64,000 bases of DNA from Asterochloris sp. CNOR1. Its lineage: Eukaryota > Chlorophyta > Trebouxiophyceae > Trebouxiales > Trebouxiaceae. Position numbers and translations under genes: made by a program. The notes under the pieces are model-generated. The model was not told the DNA's origin, made no database searches, and saw only the letters and a program-made list of their open reading frames with translations. The stretch spans positions 992,001-1,056,000 of the forward strand of contig OZ017749.1 of the NCBI GenBank assembly GCA_963969365.1. Direction: 5' to 3'. Positions 49,369 through 60,914 of the stretch are shown in pieces (the first letter of the stretch is position 1; every line of letters begins with the position of its first letter).

Positions 49369-51144
49369 TCATGAAGCAACCACCTCGTACGGGTCTTTTG
49401 TACCAGGAGGGGCCAGCATGATGTCAGCCAGGGCCTGTCCCAGATATGTGGGGAAGGGGCGCTCTGGCTGCACATGCTGCTGCATGACTGCGTCTCTGAC
49501 CTCCACAAAGTTGCCCTTGTGGCCTGGCACCTGTCCCTTTACGTACACCAGGTTGCGCACGGGGTCCACCTGCAGGCGATACAGCTGCCGATGAGTAAGA
49601 GTCCATCGTTCTGAGAAGGTCACCTGGTGTTCGAGGAAAACCTCTGTTGACCGAGGCAGTTGCCAGCAGCCTGCTGCATCACCCAGGCTGGCTTGCAGGC
49701 TCTTGCACACAGGCGCAGGCCCAGAGACTCAGAGCTCAAGCTACTCAGAAATCACTGCAGACAACACCTCAGGGTCCTGGTTCCCATGGACTCGAGAAGC
49801 ACAACAGGCACAGGCCAAGGGGATGATGACCTTGTAGACCAGGACGCTCTGCACAGTGCGCCGCACACCGCCCATCCTCCCCGGCATCTTCTTGCCAGGC
49901 CACACCTTGCCAGGGTCCTGGCAGGCGCCAATGCCTCCTGCCGCCCTGCAACATGATTCACAGCACTGTGCAACTCAGCATGATCTGGCTGGCTTGCAGC
50001 TGACAGGCAGGAGCCAGAGTCGGCCAATACAGGGGGTGACCCCGGCGGTTGTACAGAGCGGATACAGTGTGCTGGCGACAGCAGGGCGGGTTGCAGAGAC
50101 CCATGGGCATCTGCAGCTCAGTTCCCACCTGTGTGCCAGCGAATTGCCATGGGAAGCTGGCTGCCCAGCAAAGCCATGGCGCTTCATCACTCCCTGGAAC
50201 CCCTTCCCTGAGGTGATGCCAGCAATGTCCACAAACTGGCCAGGGGTGAAGTGAGCTGCAGTGAGCTCTGTGCCCACAGGGAGAACCCCATCTGGGGACA
50301 CCCGGAACTCTGCCAGCTGCAGAAACAAACATGAAGCCCTGTCTGAGCGCACCAGCACGGATGAACAGCTGTGATCTGCTGCGCAGCAATGGCAAACGGC
50401 AAGGCTCTGATGATGACCAGCCATGACAGTGCAGCACCCGTGAGGTGCAGGCACCAGCCAGACCTGAGCAGCACGCAGCCGGGCAGTTGCCAGATGGCGC
50501 TGGTGCGCAAAAAGACTTCTGCCATGGACACAGCACAGCATCAGCACCCCTGATGAGCTACTGCATGGAATTGCCAAGCAACAGGCTGTTCACGACTCCA
50601 CTGCAGCTCCACGGCAAGTAGCATGTGCAGCGCACTTTTCTCTTGTTGCCGATGTCCGCAGCTTTGAAGTGCCCCAGTTGACGGCCATTCAGCTGTTTGT
50701 CCCTCTTTGAACCACACCCAAGCTGCAGGGCATTGTACCCTTCCTTTTCCTGTGTCTTGACCTGAACAACCTGCACAGCCAGCATGTGCAAACACTGGGT
50801 TGCCGCAGGGCACATTGATGCATGGCCGACAGCTAGCTTGCTGAGCTGTGCAGGAGGCCCACCTCACAGTTGTCAATCCACAGCACTGTCAGGGGCAGCC
50901 TGACGCCCCATGAGTCCCACTCCTGCGTCATGCCGCACTTCACTGCCAAGACTCCGCAGCGCCTAGAGCCTGGCAAGAAGGGCCTGGGCTGCAGCGTCTC
51001 CTGCTCCTCTACATCAGCATGGGCTGGCTGAGCTGCAAAGGAGCGCACATCTAGCAGACTGCCGCAGATCCCAGTTCGGCTAGCTCCGAGCAGTGCAGGC
51101 TGCACTGACGTCCGCAGCTTGCTTATCAGCGCTCTGCCTGCCAT
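49369..51144 (-). CDS. MRPL3: Organellar (probably mitochondrial) ribosomal protein uL3
   Basis: uL3 is a core large-subunit protein near the peptidyl-transferase centre. Exons on the minus strand are 51144-50863, 50770-50636, 50316-50129, 49945-49831 and 49569-49369, giving 306 residues in frame. The N-terminus [20 protein letters not shown] and the following segment ending in VRSFAAQPA are basic and hydrophobic with a likely mitochondrial processing region. The uL3 domain starts [20 protein letters not shown], then has [54 protein letters not shown] and [17 protein letters not shown]. Bacterial-type features (the short [10 protein letters not shown] loop and the PGHKG end) separate it from cytosolic uL3. 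Its stop is 100 bp from that of SNRNP40, and its start is 147 bp from that of the UbiA gene. Confidence 0.93.
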
Positions 51145-51291
51145 ATACACAGGAGAAAGCTCTAAGGCCACTTTGCCTGCTTGCGAGAGAATGCGGAAGG
51201 GCACTGCTGACTGGGCTTTGGTGTTGAGGTCAGGGCACTTGATGAGAGCAGCGCATGTCAGTATTCAGCCAGGGGTGCTGACTGTCGACAC
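51145..51291. promoter_or_regulatory. Divergent promoter region, uL3 / UbiA
   Basis: Only 147 bp separate the two outward-facing start codons, so this must be a compact bidirectional promoter. No TATA box is seen. Confidence 0.55.
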
Positions 51292-53282
51292 ATGTACCTG
51301 CAAGCGCGCCAAACTGCAGGAGGCGTTGCCTTGCTGCCCACAGCTGCCGGGCGAGCCCGTGTCAAGCCAATTCGCCATGCAGCAGCTGCCAGCATTCGGT
51401 GCGCAAGCGATGCCACACAAGGGAGCTGGCACCTGAAGGAGGACGGACACAAAGGCGTCCTACAGCACTGCGTGCAGCAGAGTAGTGTGAGTGTCAGGTC
51501 CTGATAGCACGCATGCATCACCAACAAGAGCTGAGCAGCTCATGTTGCTAATCTCAAATCAGAGAGGAAGCGTGCCCTCTGCAGGAGTTTGAGGCGTATA
51601 TGCAGATTGCCAGGCCAATCAACCTCCTGCCCTCACTGCTGCTGGTTGTCATTGGCGCCCTGACAGGCAGCAAGGGCAGGGCCTTGCTCACGTTGCGCAG
51701 CGCAGCTGTGTGGATTGTCAGCGTCATCTCGGGCGGGGTGGCAGTCGCCTCAGTTTCTGTCAATGACTATTTTGGTGGGTCCAATGCGTATGTGCAGACA
51801 GCCGATGTCATGAGACTTGCCTCTGAGCCTTGCTGGGCTGCAGATGGGCTCAGACCTTGGTGGCATGCTGGTCCCGCTGCTGCCTTTGTTGCAGGTTGGC
51901 TTGCCACTCCTGTGATGGAAAAGTGATTCAGGCTTGATTGTGTGCAGATCGCACTGTTGATGCAGCGAATGCGCCCTGGAAGGTGTGCCCAAGCCCAGCT
52001 TGCGATTGTGCCGTCAGGTTCAGCAGGTTTACTCTGCGCTGCCTGTCTGCAGCCCCTTCCAAGTGGCCTTGTGAAACCAGACGGAGTCCTGCTGCTCAGC
52101 GCCACAATCTACAATGCTGTGCTGATAGCGGCTTGCTTCATGGTAGGTGGCTTTCACTGGGTGCATTGCTGCCACAGCCATGAGCGACCAGGCTGTGAAG
52201 GATGACTGTTGGCGTGCAGGAGCCCCCCTTGCTGAGGACAATCATAGCTGCCTCAGCCGCGCTGACGCTCCTGTACACCCCTCTGCTTAAACAGCTGACA
52301 TGGATCAAGAACGCCTGTGTGGCAGCAGTGGTTGCTGCCTCACCCTTTGCTGGAGCCCTTGCTGCCAGGGCGGTGAGTCCTGAGACCTTTCATGTCTGTA
52401 TCAAAGCAACACCTGGCCGAGAAGCTGGTGCAAGTGCGAGCCCTCGCATGCATCTTGCAGCAGGAGCTGCTCCCTTAACAAGGGAGATGGCTGCAGCCAA
52501 AGGCCGAGACACTGCAAGTTGCCCTTTGCAGGAGCCTCTGGGCCTCCAAGCTGTGATGGTGCCCTGCCTATTTGTCTTTGGCGGCGTGTTCTACCGCGAG
52601 ATCTTGATGGACCTCAACGACAGTGAGGGTGACAGGCGCAACAAGATCTGGACCCTGCCAGTTGTCTTTGGTGAGTCTGCAGTGCTGATGTGCATGTTGC
52701 TTGTTCCACAAGGTCTGCGCCAGAACCAGTAAAAGTGTTTGGAGGGTGCTGCGATGTTTTGCACAAGGTTTTCTGCTTGGGAACTGCAGTTGCAGTGAGG
52801 CTGCTGCTGTACAGCTGCAATCATGTGCATGCTGCTTGCCTCAAAACAGCTGGGCCCTGGCATGGTGCTGTGCGCACTGCTTGCATGCACCTCAGAAGGT
52901 GCAACCGGCATGCTGCAGGAAAGAGGAACGCCCTCTTTGCAGCCATGACAGGCTTCACGGCAGCCACTGCGGCATCCCTGTGGGTTGCTCTGCAAGGCAG
53001 TGGGATAACATGGCTGGTAAGATTCTCACCGTCAGCCTTGGTTTTCGGTTGAGTGAACATTTCTAAGCCCTTCTCTGGCCACAGGCTCGGGCCCTGTCAC
53101 TCCCGCTTGGAGCCGTGCAGTTGCTGGCAGCTGCCGCAGTGGCACTGGCGGTGTGGCCAATATACGCTGGTGCTGCCACCATCTACAGCAACAGATTTCT
53201 GGCTGAAGTCATTAAACCCATCATTGATTCCACACTGAAGCCCATTGGGCTGACCATGCTGCTGCTTGCAGCTGCAGCTTAA
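51292..53282 (+). CDS. UbiA-family prenyltransferase, probably plastid
   Basis: UbiA enzymes are membrane proteins that transfer a prenyl chain from a diphosphate donor to an aromatic or other acceptor, with Mg held by two Asp-rich motifs. Exons are 51292-51486, 51585-51774, 51948-51982, 52053-52142, 52220-52372, 52532-52670, 52919-53016 and 53085-53282, giving 365 residues in frame. The first 65 residues (VKPIRHAAAASIRCASDATQ) resemble a plastid transit peptide. The first motif reads NDYFDRTVD and is created only by splicing, since the intron falls inside the codon of its second Asp. The second is DLNDSEGD. Transmembrane segments such as LLPSLLLVVIGALTG, VLLLSATIYNAVLIAACFM and VMVPCLFVFGGVF are clear. 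The acceptor (homogentisate, naphthoate, chlorophyllide or another) cannot be settled from this sequence. Confidence 0.9.
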
Positions 53283-53631
53283 CACAGTAGGCTATGCTGA
53301 GCTTGATCTGCACAGCTGCACATCTCCTGATGTGGCTGGGCCCTGCAATTTTGATGTGCCATTTCTATGGCAGCTCCGTACAGCGTTTTGAGCACTCACC
53401 ACTCCCTGGCCTGCCGAGATGTGCTTGATATGATTGTATGACGAAGTTTTGCTGGCCCTCCTACGTGTGCTGGCCCTCCTTTTTTTTAGTGTGCGTGTGT
53501 ATGCAGACTTTTGTGTACCGAATGTGTGTGTTGTACATGAGCGAGCTGATTGATGCTAAAACTTAAAACGCATTGCAAGGCAGGTCAGAGCCAGCTCCAT
53601 TCTGTGTTGGGAATCATCGAGACCTTCAGGG
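53283..53631. other. 3' spacer with a short T-tract repeat
   Basis: This separates the UbiA stop from the stop of the minus-strand kinase-like gene. A TGCTGGCCCTCC unit occurs twice (about 53451-53462 and 53469-53480), the second followed by a run of T. Otherwise nothing is recognised. Confidence 0.45.
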
Positions 53632-54740
53632 TCAGGCGCTCTGAAGCTTCACTTCATCAATCTTCACTGCCCAACAAGCCTGGAACTCAGGCGGTCTAGC
53701 GCAAGCATCTCCCTGACAATACCAGCCCTTTGTGGCCTTCACTGTGCCACAGCGGAGCCGCACACGCCAGGACTGATGCTTGTCCAGCAGCATGCTGCTC
53801 CTGCGCATATTGCCGTGGCAGATGCGAGCGGCGTGCAGCTGCTTCAGGGTGGCTGCCACCTACCTGTAGCTTGTTTGTCTGGGGTGGCAAGGGTGTTGGA
53901 GGCCAGCTGTGTGACTACCACAGGAGTCCCCACATAGGCCAGCGTCCCAAAGGCCAACAGTCTGGTAGAGTTCTGCTTTGCCTTGCCGGGCTTGCAGCTG
54001 CTCATCGACAGAGGACCCTGCTCCAGAGCTATCTGCTGCTTATTGTTGAAGGTTAACACAGCAGCTGCAGGCCCCTGAAGGGTGCCTTGCACACGGCGAT
54101 GTTTGAAGATCACACTGGCTTGCTTGCCATGACAACGGCACACAAACATCGGACACTGACGTGGTCGAAGACAGCATTGGGTGCTCATCAACTGCATGTG
54201 CAAGCTGGACATAGTTGCTGCTCTTGAAGACAAGCCCACAGGATGGTCAGCACTCACCTAAATGACCTTGACTGCTCTGCTCTTGCAGCAGCCCTGTTCT
54301 AACTCTGGACTGGAAAGCACTGGTCAGGTACTGTCTGCTGCTGCTGTCAAGAGCACCGCTTGTCCAGTTTCAGCACAGTGGTATTGTCATCATTGGAAGG
54401 TACCCAAGGTTCTGGCTTGCTTCCACACATGGTCTCTCTGGACCTGAAGCTTAGCAGGAGAGCACCAAGTATGGCTCCAACCCTTCCTTCAAGCATGGCA
54501 CAAGTTGCAGCGAGAGCAGCCTGTACAGCACAGCATTTTTGGTGGTAGCAAAACTTCACTACCATTCCAGCACGAGTATGAGAGCAAACCTCTTGACTAT
54601 GCAGCACAAGCATGCTGCTGCACAGACCGTATGCTGCTAGCTGAAATTTCTGCCCCTCTTCAGCTGGACAGGTATGGCACATCCGCTGCAGAACATGTAG
54701 AACATCACCCCGCAGGTCCTCCTGCTGCCTCAACATCAAG
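53632..54740 (-). pseudogene. Decayed or catalytically dead protein-kinase-like gene
   Basis: The last open segment on the minus strand (53859-53632) reads LKQLHAARICHGNMRRSSML, which lines up with the kinase catalytic loop LHxxGIxHGDLRxxNxLL. The catalytic Asp of HGD is Asn and the metal-binding Asn is Ser, so catalysis should be lost. Upstream, LLAFGTLAYVGTPVVVTQLA resembles a hinge region, and AGMVVKFCYHQKCCAVQAAL a weak N-lobe. The hinge segment and the catalytic-loop segment lie in different frames around 53860, without a workable intron between them. This points to a pseudogene or an unusual pseudokinase. The right border is approximate. It is a host-type kinase-like gene; I see no mobile-element hallmark. 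Confidence 0.4.
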
Positions 54741-55147
54741 GCAGCATTCCAGGAAAAGTGTAGTCGAATGAGATCAGCATTGAAATAAAATTGGCCTGCA
54801 GCTCACAACTCAAGAATTTCTCCTACATCACTTTTCTCACTATCTGCCAGAGTGGATTCCTGAACAGTATTGGCAACTCGAGCCGTCAAGACCTTGCACT
54901 TTGGTCTGCTAGGGCTTAGTAGGGTGTCAGATGGGCCCCTGTTCAGACCTAAAGGTAGTAACCCCCAGCAAGCCCATCGGGCGAGCATCAGCCCTTCAGC
55001 CTCATGACAGGCGTTGCTGGTACGACGGCAGATTAGCTGGGTGACAACGGGCGTTGCCTAGTACTTGCAACTGCAGTCAGGGCCGATCTGGTCCACGCAT
55101 ACTCCTGCAAGACGGCCTAGTAGGCGCTGTGAGGAGGCAGCAGGTTC
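54741..55147. other. Intergenic region before the SGNH gene
   Basis: This should contain the promoter and leader of the SGNH hydrolase gene. No supported exon or repeat is seen. Confidence 0.4.
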
Positions 55148-58100
55148 ATGCTGTGGTTGCCTCAGGCCATCAAGCAGCTATGGCTGCCTGGCTTCTTCCT
55201 GGCCCTCTTCATCACAGTACAGTCAGGGGCCTTCAGCGGTGAGCTCCCCTGCTGCAAGTCCCCTGCCCCAAATGGATTGCTGACAAATGCATGCCCTTGT
55301 ACAGGGATCAGCGCCAGCTGTTCAGTGAAACAGTGCCTGGCTGACCACTGGCTGCCTGCAGGGTCCAAGAACGGAGTGCCAGTGCGACTGTCGCAACTAA
55401 TCACCGACAGCACTGAGAAACAGCCACAGGCGTCAGATGGTGATCGCCTGCTGCTCTCAGAGGCAGACAGGCTGAGCCAGGCCCCTCCCTCGGTGCGAAA
55501 CAGCAGAGGCCACCTGCTGTATGGTGCACAGAGTGACTGCCAACCCCTGTACCCACATGTTGGGCACTGCTCTGCCTATGCAACCTGTCATGTCAAGCAT
55601 GCATGACTCTGCATTGGCCATAGATGCATCCAATGTCCTGTGAAGTGCAGGCCACTGTGAGTCGCCTACATGCCCCTGTTCAGCTGCATGTCTCCCAAAG
55701 CGTTTGGCTGCACTGTATAGCTGTGCAGTGACTCCCCCTGCTGCCAGTGCCCTGAGGATGCAGGCAGTGCATCACCCAGACACATGCAGTACACCGGGGT
55801 CCTCTCAGCTTGCTCTACTGCCCTGCAGGAATATGAGTGCCCAGTCTTTGATGCAAGTGCGCCCCTGCTACCACTGGACAAGGCAGTTGCCAATGCAGCA
55901 GAGGGCTTTATGAAGCACCTGGAGCCGCTGCATCACCACCACTGGCTGAACACGAAGACCTGCGATTTCCAGAACAGCTTGAATGACACCCACTTCCTGC
56001 TCTATCATGGCGAGCTGGAGGAGCCAGAGAAATTCCCAATGGCACAGCTGGTGAGTTAGAACGCCCTGCCATCAGGGTCTGCTGGCTCGCAGCCTTTGGT
56101 GCACTCAGAAAGCTGCTGTGATCGGCATGCTGCCTCGGCGCTGGGAGGTTGGATGCTGGTGACGCTTCTAGATGAACAGCCCTGCATGCCATCAAGCCCA
56201 CTACCACCAAGGCCAGGGCCATTGCTGGCAGTTGCTCAGGCGTCTGGTGCTGCCAGGCAAAGCTGTGAGCTGCAGGTAAAAGTCAGACGGCCATCATGGT
56301 GCAGCAACCAGGGCAGGCAGGCCACACGGCCCTGAGAGCATGGCCCATGCTAATGGTCTCTAGGCCTGGCATGCAGACTGGATCACCCACCCCCTGTTGG
56401 TGCTGCAGGGCTGGGCGGGGCGTCGCTGAAAATCAAAGCCCCTGCTGAAGTTAGCTGCAGGAAGGGTGGTGACCTTTCCTATGCCCTGCTGCGTCTGCAG
56501 AGCAAGCTAAGGGGCTTGGACCATAGCCCAAGCTGATGGCATCAGCAAAACAGGTCGACAACTCCCCTCATGCTGCAGGGCAAGCTGGGGCGCATGCAGA
56601 AGTTCCTGGACAAGGTGCATAAGGGGGAGCAGACCTCCGTCAGCTTCCTGGGGGCCAGCGTGTCCACGGCCTACTGCCTGCACGAAACCATTGGGTGAGA
56701 ACTGTGCCCCTGGAGCCTTGTGTTCCTCACAAGGTTCTTGTAGGAACTGGCAGCAACCCCTCAGCTGTGCCACTGTTGAGCCAGTTGAAAATGAGGTTGT
56801 CTGCAGCGTGTTCTGCTGACGTCCAGCAAGACCTTTGGGTGCAGCCATGGGCCTTTCTTAGATATTCTCATCTTTGAACATAATCTCCAGAGACGCCCAC
56901 CAAGCTCAAGACTGGCAATGTAGCTGCAGGCCATCTTCTTACTACAAGGCTGCTGCTATGCAGAGAGGGCAGAGCGCTGCAGATTCCAGCAGGCTTCAGC
57001 ACCTGTAGAACGGTCTGCTGAGTGCAGGGCTTTCAGTTGGCTTTGCTCATGCAGGTGTTGGGTCACCCCCGTGACGAAGTTCCTGGAGCAGCTCAGCCCC
57101 GCCATCAAAGTCAGCAACAACGCTGTGGGGGGAACGACCTCTGAGACGGCGGCACGCTGCTTTGGAGCGCTGGTGGACGCAGAGGCTGACCTTGTCTTTT
57201 TGGAGTTTGGCATCAATGACAGGTGTGCTGATGGGCATTCTAGCGCCGGTGCTGCTCTGATGCTGGCCACAGGTCTCCAGCATGACACTGTGCTTGGGAG
57301 CCCCACTGGTTGCAGGGGTTGACGTCATGTTCTGCGAATGTGGCATCAAGAACAGGCGCTTCTGCCTGCCAGCTGTCCCTTGACGTTCATAGGTAGATGT
57401 GTAGGCCAAGCCCAAGTTTTAAAAAGGAGCGAGGGGTGGTGCGAGCATGCAGGACAGGCACACTGCAAAGTTACATCGTGTCCTTTGAGGCTGCTTGCCT
57501 CAGAAGTGAGGCCAGCAGCTGTGCAAGCTGCACCGCGCACCATGCATGAGTCCTCTACAGCCAGGCACCTTGTGAGCTGCTGCCTAAGTGATGGAATCCA
57601 GGGTGATGCTGTGTGTGGTTGCCAGCATTCAGAACCAACCCTGCTCCGCATAGGCACCTTGACCATACTTGCAGGTTTATCCCCTCAGTAGGCCAGCGCA
57701 AAGGCTTTGAGGTGCTCCTACGCAAGCTCATGCTGCTGCCCAGCCAGCCGGCTGTGATTGTGGTCAACTGGTGGGCCCCTCGCTACTCATGCACAGAGCT
57801 GATCGATGACCCCAAGCCTGGCGCACTGGGCAAGTGTGCGCAGACGCTGTGGAACACGACAGAGGACTCCATGCAGGAGCTGGTGGACTACTATGGCGTC
57901 CAGTCTGTCAGCTTCAGGTGCGCTCAGGCTCAGGATCAGCCAACCACTTGGTCACTGGATGGTCTATGGGTTGAGAAACAGTGCGAGAGCTGATGAATAT
58001 TGATTGCCAGCGTTAGGTGGAGTCCTCAAGCCAAGCCAGAGTTCTGTGGGGGCCAGCTCGGTGGGCTTTAGGGCTTGCTAGACCATCTTAAGCGCATGCA

Positions 58101-59845
58101 CAGACTTTGCTTGACTTCCACTTGCACAAGATCTGGTGCCTGGCTGCACAAATGGGCTCTTCGTGCTGTACTGCTTGCCAGGTAAAATGCTCAAAGTGAC
58201 GGCAGCTTTGCCGGGGCCATGCGGTTCCCAATGCTGGGCACGTTGCAGGTGCTCTCGAGTACATAGAGTGTTGGTGAGTTTGATGCTTGCTGGGGCCACT
58301 GCACGGCGTCCCACCTGTTGGAGTCCCTGCATGTGCTCCTCATTGCAGCTGCTGCAGCTCAACTCCGAGCTGAGACAGGAGTGGTTGTGATACAAGCCCT
58401 GACTTGGCTGACAGACATACCTTAGCCATGCTCTGCCTGCAGGATACACGCTGAATGCTCACTTTGAGACCAGCACCCACCACTCAGCGGCACCCATTTC
58501 CTCATTCATCCCCCACCTGCAGGAATGCTTTCTGGCCCGAGCTGAATGCTGAAGTTCCTGGGTGGCGCCCAGATGAGCTGTACCTGCCAGACCAGATCCA
58601 CCCCTCGCGCCGGGGGGTGCAGATGCTGGGGGGCCTGGTCATCGACTTCCTGCAGAACATGACCCAGATCATAAAGACAGAAGGCGGCTCCCAGCAGCAC
58701 GTGACCCCAGGCTCCCTGCCAGCTCCCCTGTACACCAACATCAGGCAGGACACCGCCATCTCAGAGTGCAGCAGGGGAGACTCCTTACAGGACAAGGCCA
58801 TGTACAAGCTGAACTGGAACTGGCTGGAGGGGAAGAAACCTGGGTGGGAGGCTGATGAGGACTTCGCCACCATCTTCATAGCCATGGACCTGCCGGCAGA
58901 CAAGCCGCCCACCCATTTCAGCGTGGGGTACCTCAGCAGCTACAAGCGCACAGGGCTGGCCAGCGTCACCTGCCTCGGGGGCTGCCAGTGCGAGCAGCAG
59001 AATATCCGTGCCCACAATGAGGCCCAGGTGAGGGGCCCCTGGCATGCAGTCTGCCTGTTGACAGAGCGCGCTTCCCTTGCGGGTGGGGCCGCCAGTGGCC
59101 AGTTGCTCTCACGTTGCCGCCCAGGTGCGGGGGAGTCCAGCCCTTTCGTAAGCGTGCAGGGCTGCCTGCCTGGGTGGACCCTCAGTGCAAGCAAGGACTT
59201 TGCGCCGCCCAGGGAGAGCAAGTGCTTCGTCAGCTGCCTGTGAGGGTGAAATCGCAAGCTGCTTTGGCGTGCCGCGGGCGCTGCCAGTGCAAGCACTAAG
59301 ATATCTGCACACATATCGCTCCCCAGTGTACTTCTTCCTGACTGCCTCCCAGGTTGCCTGCCTGGTGGGGCTGCCACTGTGGACACAGAATGTGCATGCC
59401 TACATTTCTGATCAGTGGTGCACTGCCGAAGCTACTTTGCGACTGATTGGTCAATGTCATGGGTCTGGGTGCTTTAAGGATTCTTCCAGTGCCTTTTTGC
59501 TGCGTCAGCAGGCAGGAAAGGAGGCACTTTTGCTTGTCATGCCTGCTTCCATCCCCTGCCCTCTGGGCCAGATGCTGCTGCTCTGCAGCTACTGCCTCTG
59601 CCATGCAGGTTTCCCAAGAAGACTTTGCCACCTTTGGGTTCAAGGTCGCCGACTCTGGCAGCGATGGCTGCGTTCTCAAAATTGTCAATAAGAAGCACAA
59701 GCTTCCCAGCGGGGAGCTTGCGCACTACTTCAAACTCTCCAGCGTCAGCGTGCTCAGTGACCCTGGCCTGCATTGTGAGCGCGGGGCAGCTGGCGTGCCT
59801 CTGCCCTGTACTCGAACAGACTCAGAAGCATCAGTCCCAGTCTGA
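55148..59845 (+). CDS. SGNH-hydrolase-fold protein with signal anchor
   Basis: This is a probable esterase or acyl-transferring enzyme in the secretory pathway or at the cell wall. Exons are 55148-55238, 55362 to about 55492 (end uncertain), 55829-56050, 56579-56694, 57055-57222, 57675-57917, 58523-59027 and 59609-59845, about 570 residues. The start has a hydrophobic anchor (LWLPGFFLALFITVQSGAFS). SGNH block I is VSFLGASVSTAY (Ser nucleophile, GAS in place of GDS). Block II Gly is in NAVGGTTSETA, block III is LVFLEFGINDR (GxND) and block V is YLPDQIHPSRRG (DxxH), so the full catalytic set is present. A C-terminal extension (from about residue 400) with YKLNWNWLEGKKPGWEADED, CLGGCQCEQQ and VADSGSDGCVLKIV looks like a beta-rich accessory domain with paired cysteines. 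Alternative donors near 55558 would lengthen exon 2. Three introns carry copies of exon edges. Confidence 0.83.
56401..56520 (+). repeat. Two decayed copies of an SGNH-gene acceptor and exon start
   Basis: Segments at 56401-56428 (TGCTGCAGGGCTGGGCGGGGCG) and 56494-56520 (TCTGCAGAGCAAGCTAAGGGGC) parallel the real junction at 56571-56595 (TGCTGCAGGGCAAGCTGGGGCG). Confidence 0.55.
57319..57360 (+). repeat. Decayed copy of the exon end carrying the GxND motif
   Basis: The order TTGACGTCATGTTCTGCGAA, TGTGGCATCAAGAACAGGCG parallels the exon end at 57186-57228 (CTGACCTTGTCTTTTTGGAG, TTTGGCATCAATGACAGGTG). It lies in intron 57223-57674. Confidence 0.65.
59271..59315 (+). repeat. Decayed copy of the end of the long SGNH exon
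   Basis: GCGGGCGCTGCCAGTGCAAGCA followed by AGATATCTGCACACA repeats the exon end at 58971-59015 (CGGGGGCTGCCAGTGCGAGCA followed by GAATATCCGTGCCCACA). It lies in intron 59028-59608. Confidence 0.7.
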
Positions 59846-60151
59846 CACAAGACATCCCCTAGCCGTTCTGGCTGGACAGGAGCCAGTACTACTTGCGACG
59901 GGGCGCACCCCATTTAGTTCACATTCAACCCTTAGACAGCGCGGGCGGGGTTATCCCTGCATACCCCACATGCCACAGACATAGTCTGCTCTCTAGACAG
60001 ATCCTGGCCCCTGCCTACTCTGCTGGGCCCCTCAAACACTCAGCAGAAGCGCCCATTTCGCTCCCTGCTAGCTAGACTGTAGTAAACTCAAGATCAACGC
60101 CCTATGTTGAAATGTGAAACTACATGTTCAACTGTTTTGTTGTTCAGCTCA
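59846..60151. other. Convergent intergenic spacer
   Basis: This lies between the stop codons of the SGNH gene (+) and bL35 (-) and should hold both 3' untranslated regions. Nothing else is recognised. Confidence 0.5.
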
Positions 60152-60790
60152 CTAATAGCTGCGAGCCACAAAACCCAAGCGCTTCATGGTCTTGGCATAT
60201 GTGACTTGGAGCACATTCTTGCCTCTGAGCTGCCTGTTCCTCTTGGGACCCTTGGCAAAGCGCTTATGCCTGTGGCCAGGGCGCTGGTAAACGATTGCTC
60301 CTGACCCTGTCGTCTTGAACCGCTCCCTGTAAGACCTGCACAGTTGCAAACAGTATGTGCCCCATGAGCTCTCCCTGCTGGCAATCGCAGCAAAACAAGC
60401 AGCAGGCTCACGTGTATGGCTTCAGCTTGGACCCTTTGAACTTCACCTGTGGCCCTGATGATGCATAGTGAGCGGCCTGCAGCTGCATTTGTGCGCAAAA
60501 CATATAAGGCTGCATCATATGTGGGGCGGCAAGGAGCCATCTGCAGGACCCACCTGAATGTGCCATGGCCAAGGGGACCAGCTGTGGCCCTGTGCTGGGA
60601 TGGCTGTTGGCCAATGAGAAGAACAATGAGGCTGGAAGGCTGCCAGACCATCAGATGCAACGGCATGGGCTGTGCTGATTGAAATGTGCTGCCTGGCTAT
60701 GAGACTTTGGGCTGCAGCAGGGCTGCCAGCACGGGAGGGCATGCTTTTCAGGCAGATCGTCATTGACTGCAGTTTGAGAAGGGACGCCAT
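60152..60790 (-). CDS. MRPL35: Organellar (probably mitochondrial) ribosomal protein bL35
   Basis: bL35 is a small basic large-subunit protein of bacteria and organelles. The last exon (60335-60152) and a preceding exon ending at 60412 join in phase to read KFKGSKLKPYTSYRERFKTT and GHRHKRFAKGPKRNRQLRGK, the bL35 core with its GHRH basic motif. It ends KRLGFVARSY. The start at 60790 gives MASLLKLQSMTICLKSMPSR and then a Ser/Ala-rich stretch with Arg and His, a good mitochondrial presequence. The splice from this first exon (donor near 60660) to the middle exon (acceptor near 60470 or at 60446) is not certain. The ATG lies in a CCATGG that also gives an ATG on the other strand. Confidence 0.82.
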
Positions 60791-60914
60791 GGCAGCAATT
60801 TTGTTGTTGCATGGCCAACTTTATGAAAACGTTTATGGCCGGCAGATCGCAGCCCGCCAAGGTCTCACACTTGATCAAGCCCACTTCAGGGGCCATCTCA
60901 TCCAGATTGGCATC
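60791..60914. promoter_or_regulatory. Compact divergent promoter, bL35 / TPR gene
   Basis: If the TPR protein starts at 60915, 124 bp separate the two outward-facing start codons. If it starts at 60789, the two reading frames overlap at their ATGs. The first is more likely. Confidence 0.45.

Noticed and set aside
53451-53485. The GGCCCTCC direct repeat followed by a T run, as a terminator
   Set aside because: It is only a two-copy short repeat in a 3' spacer; a T run is not evidence of termination for a polymerase II gene.
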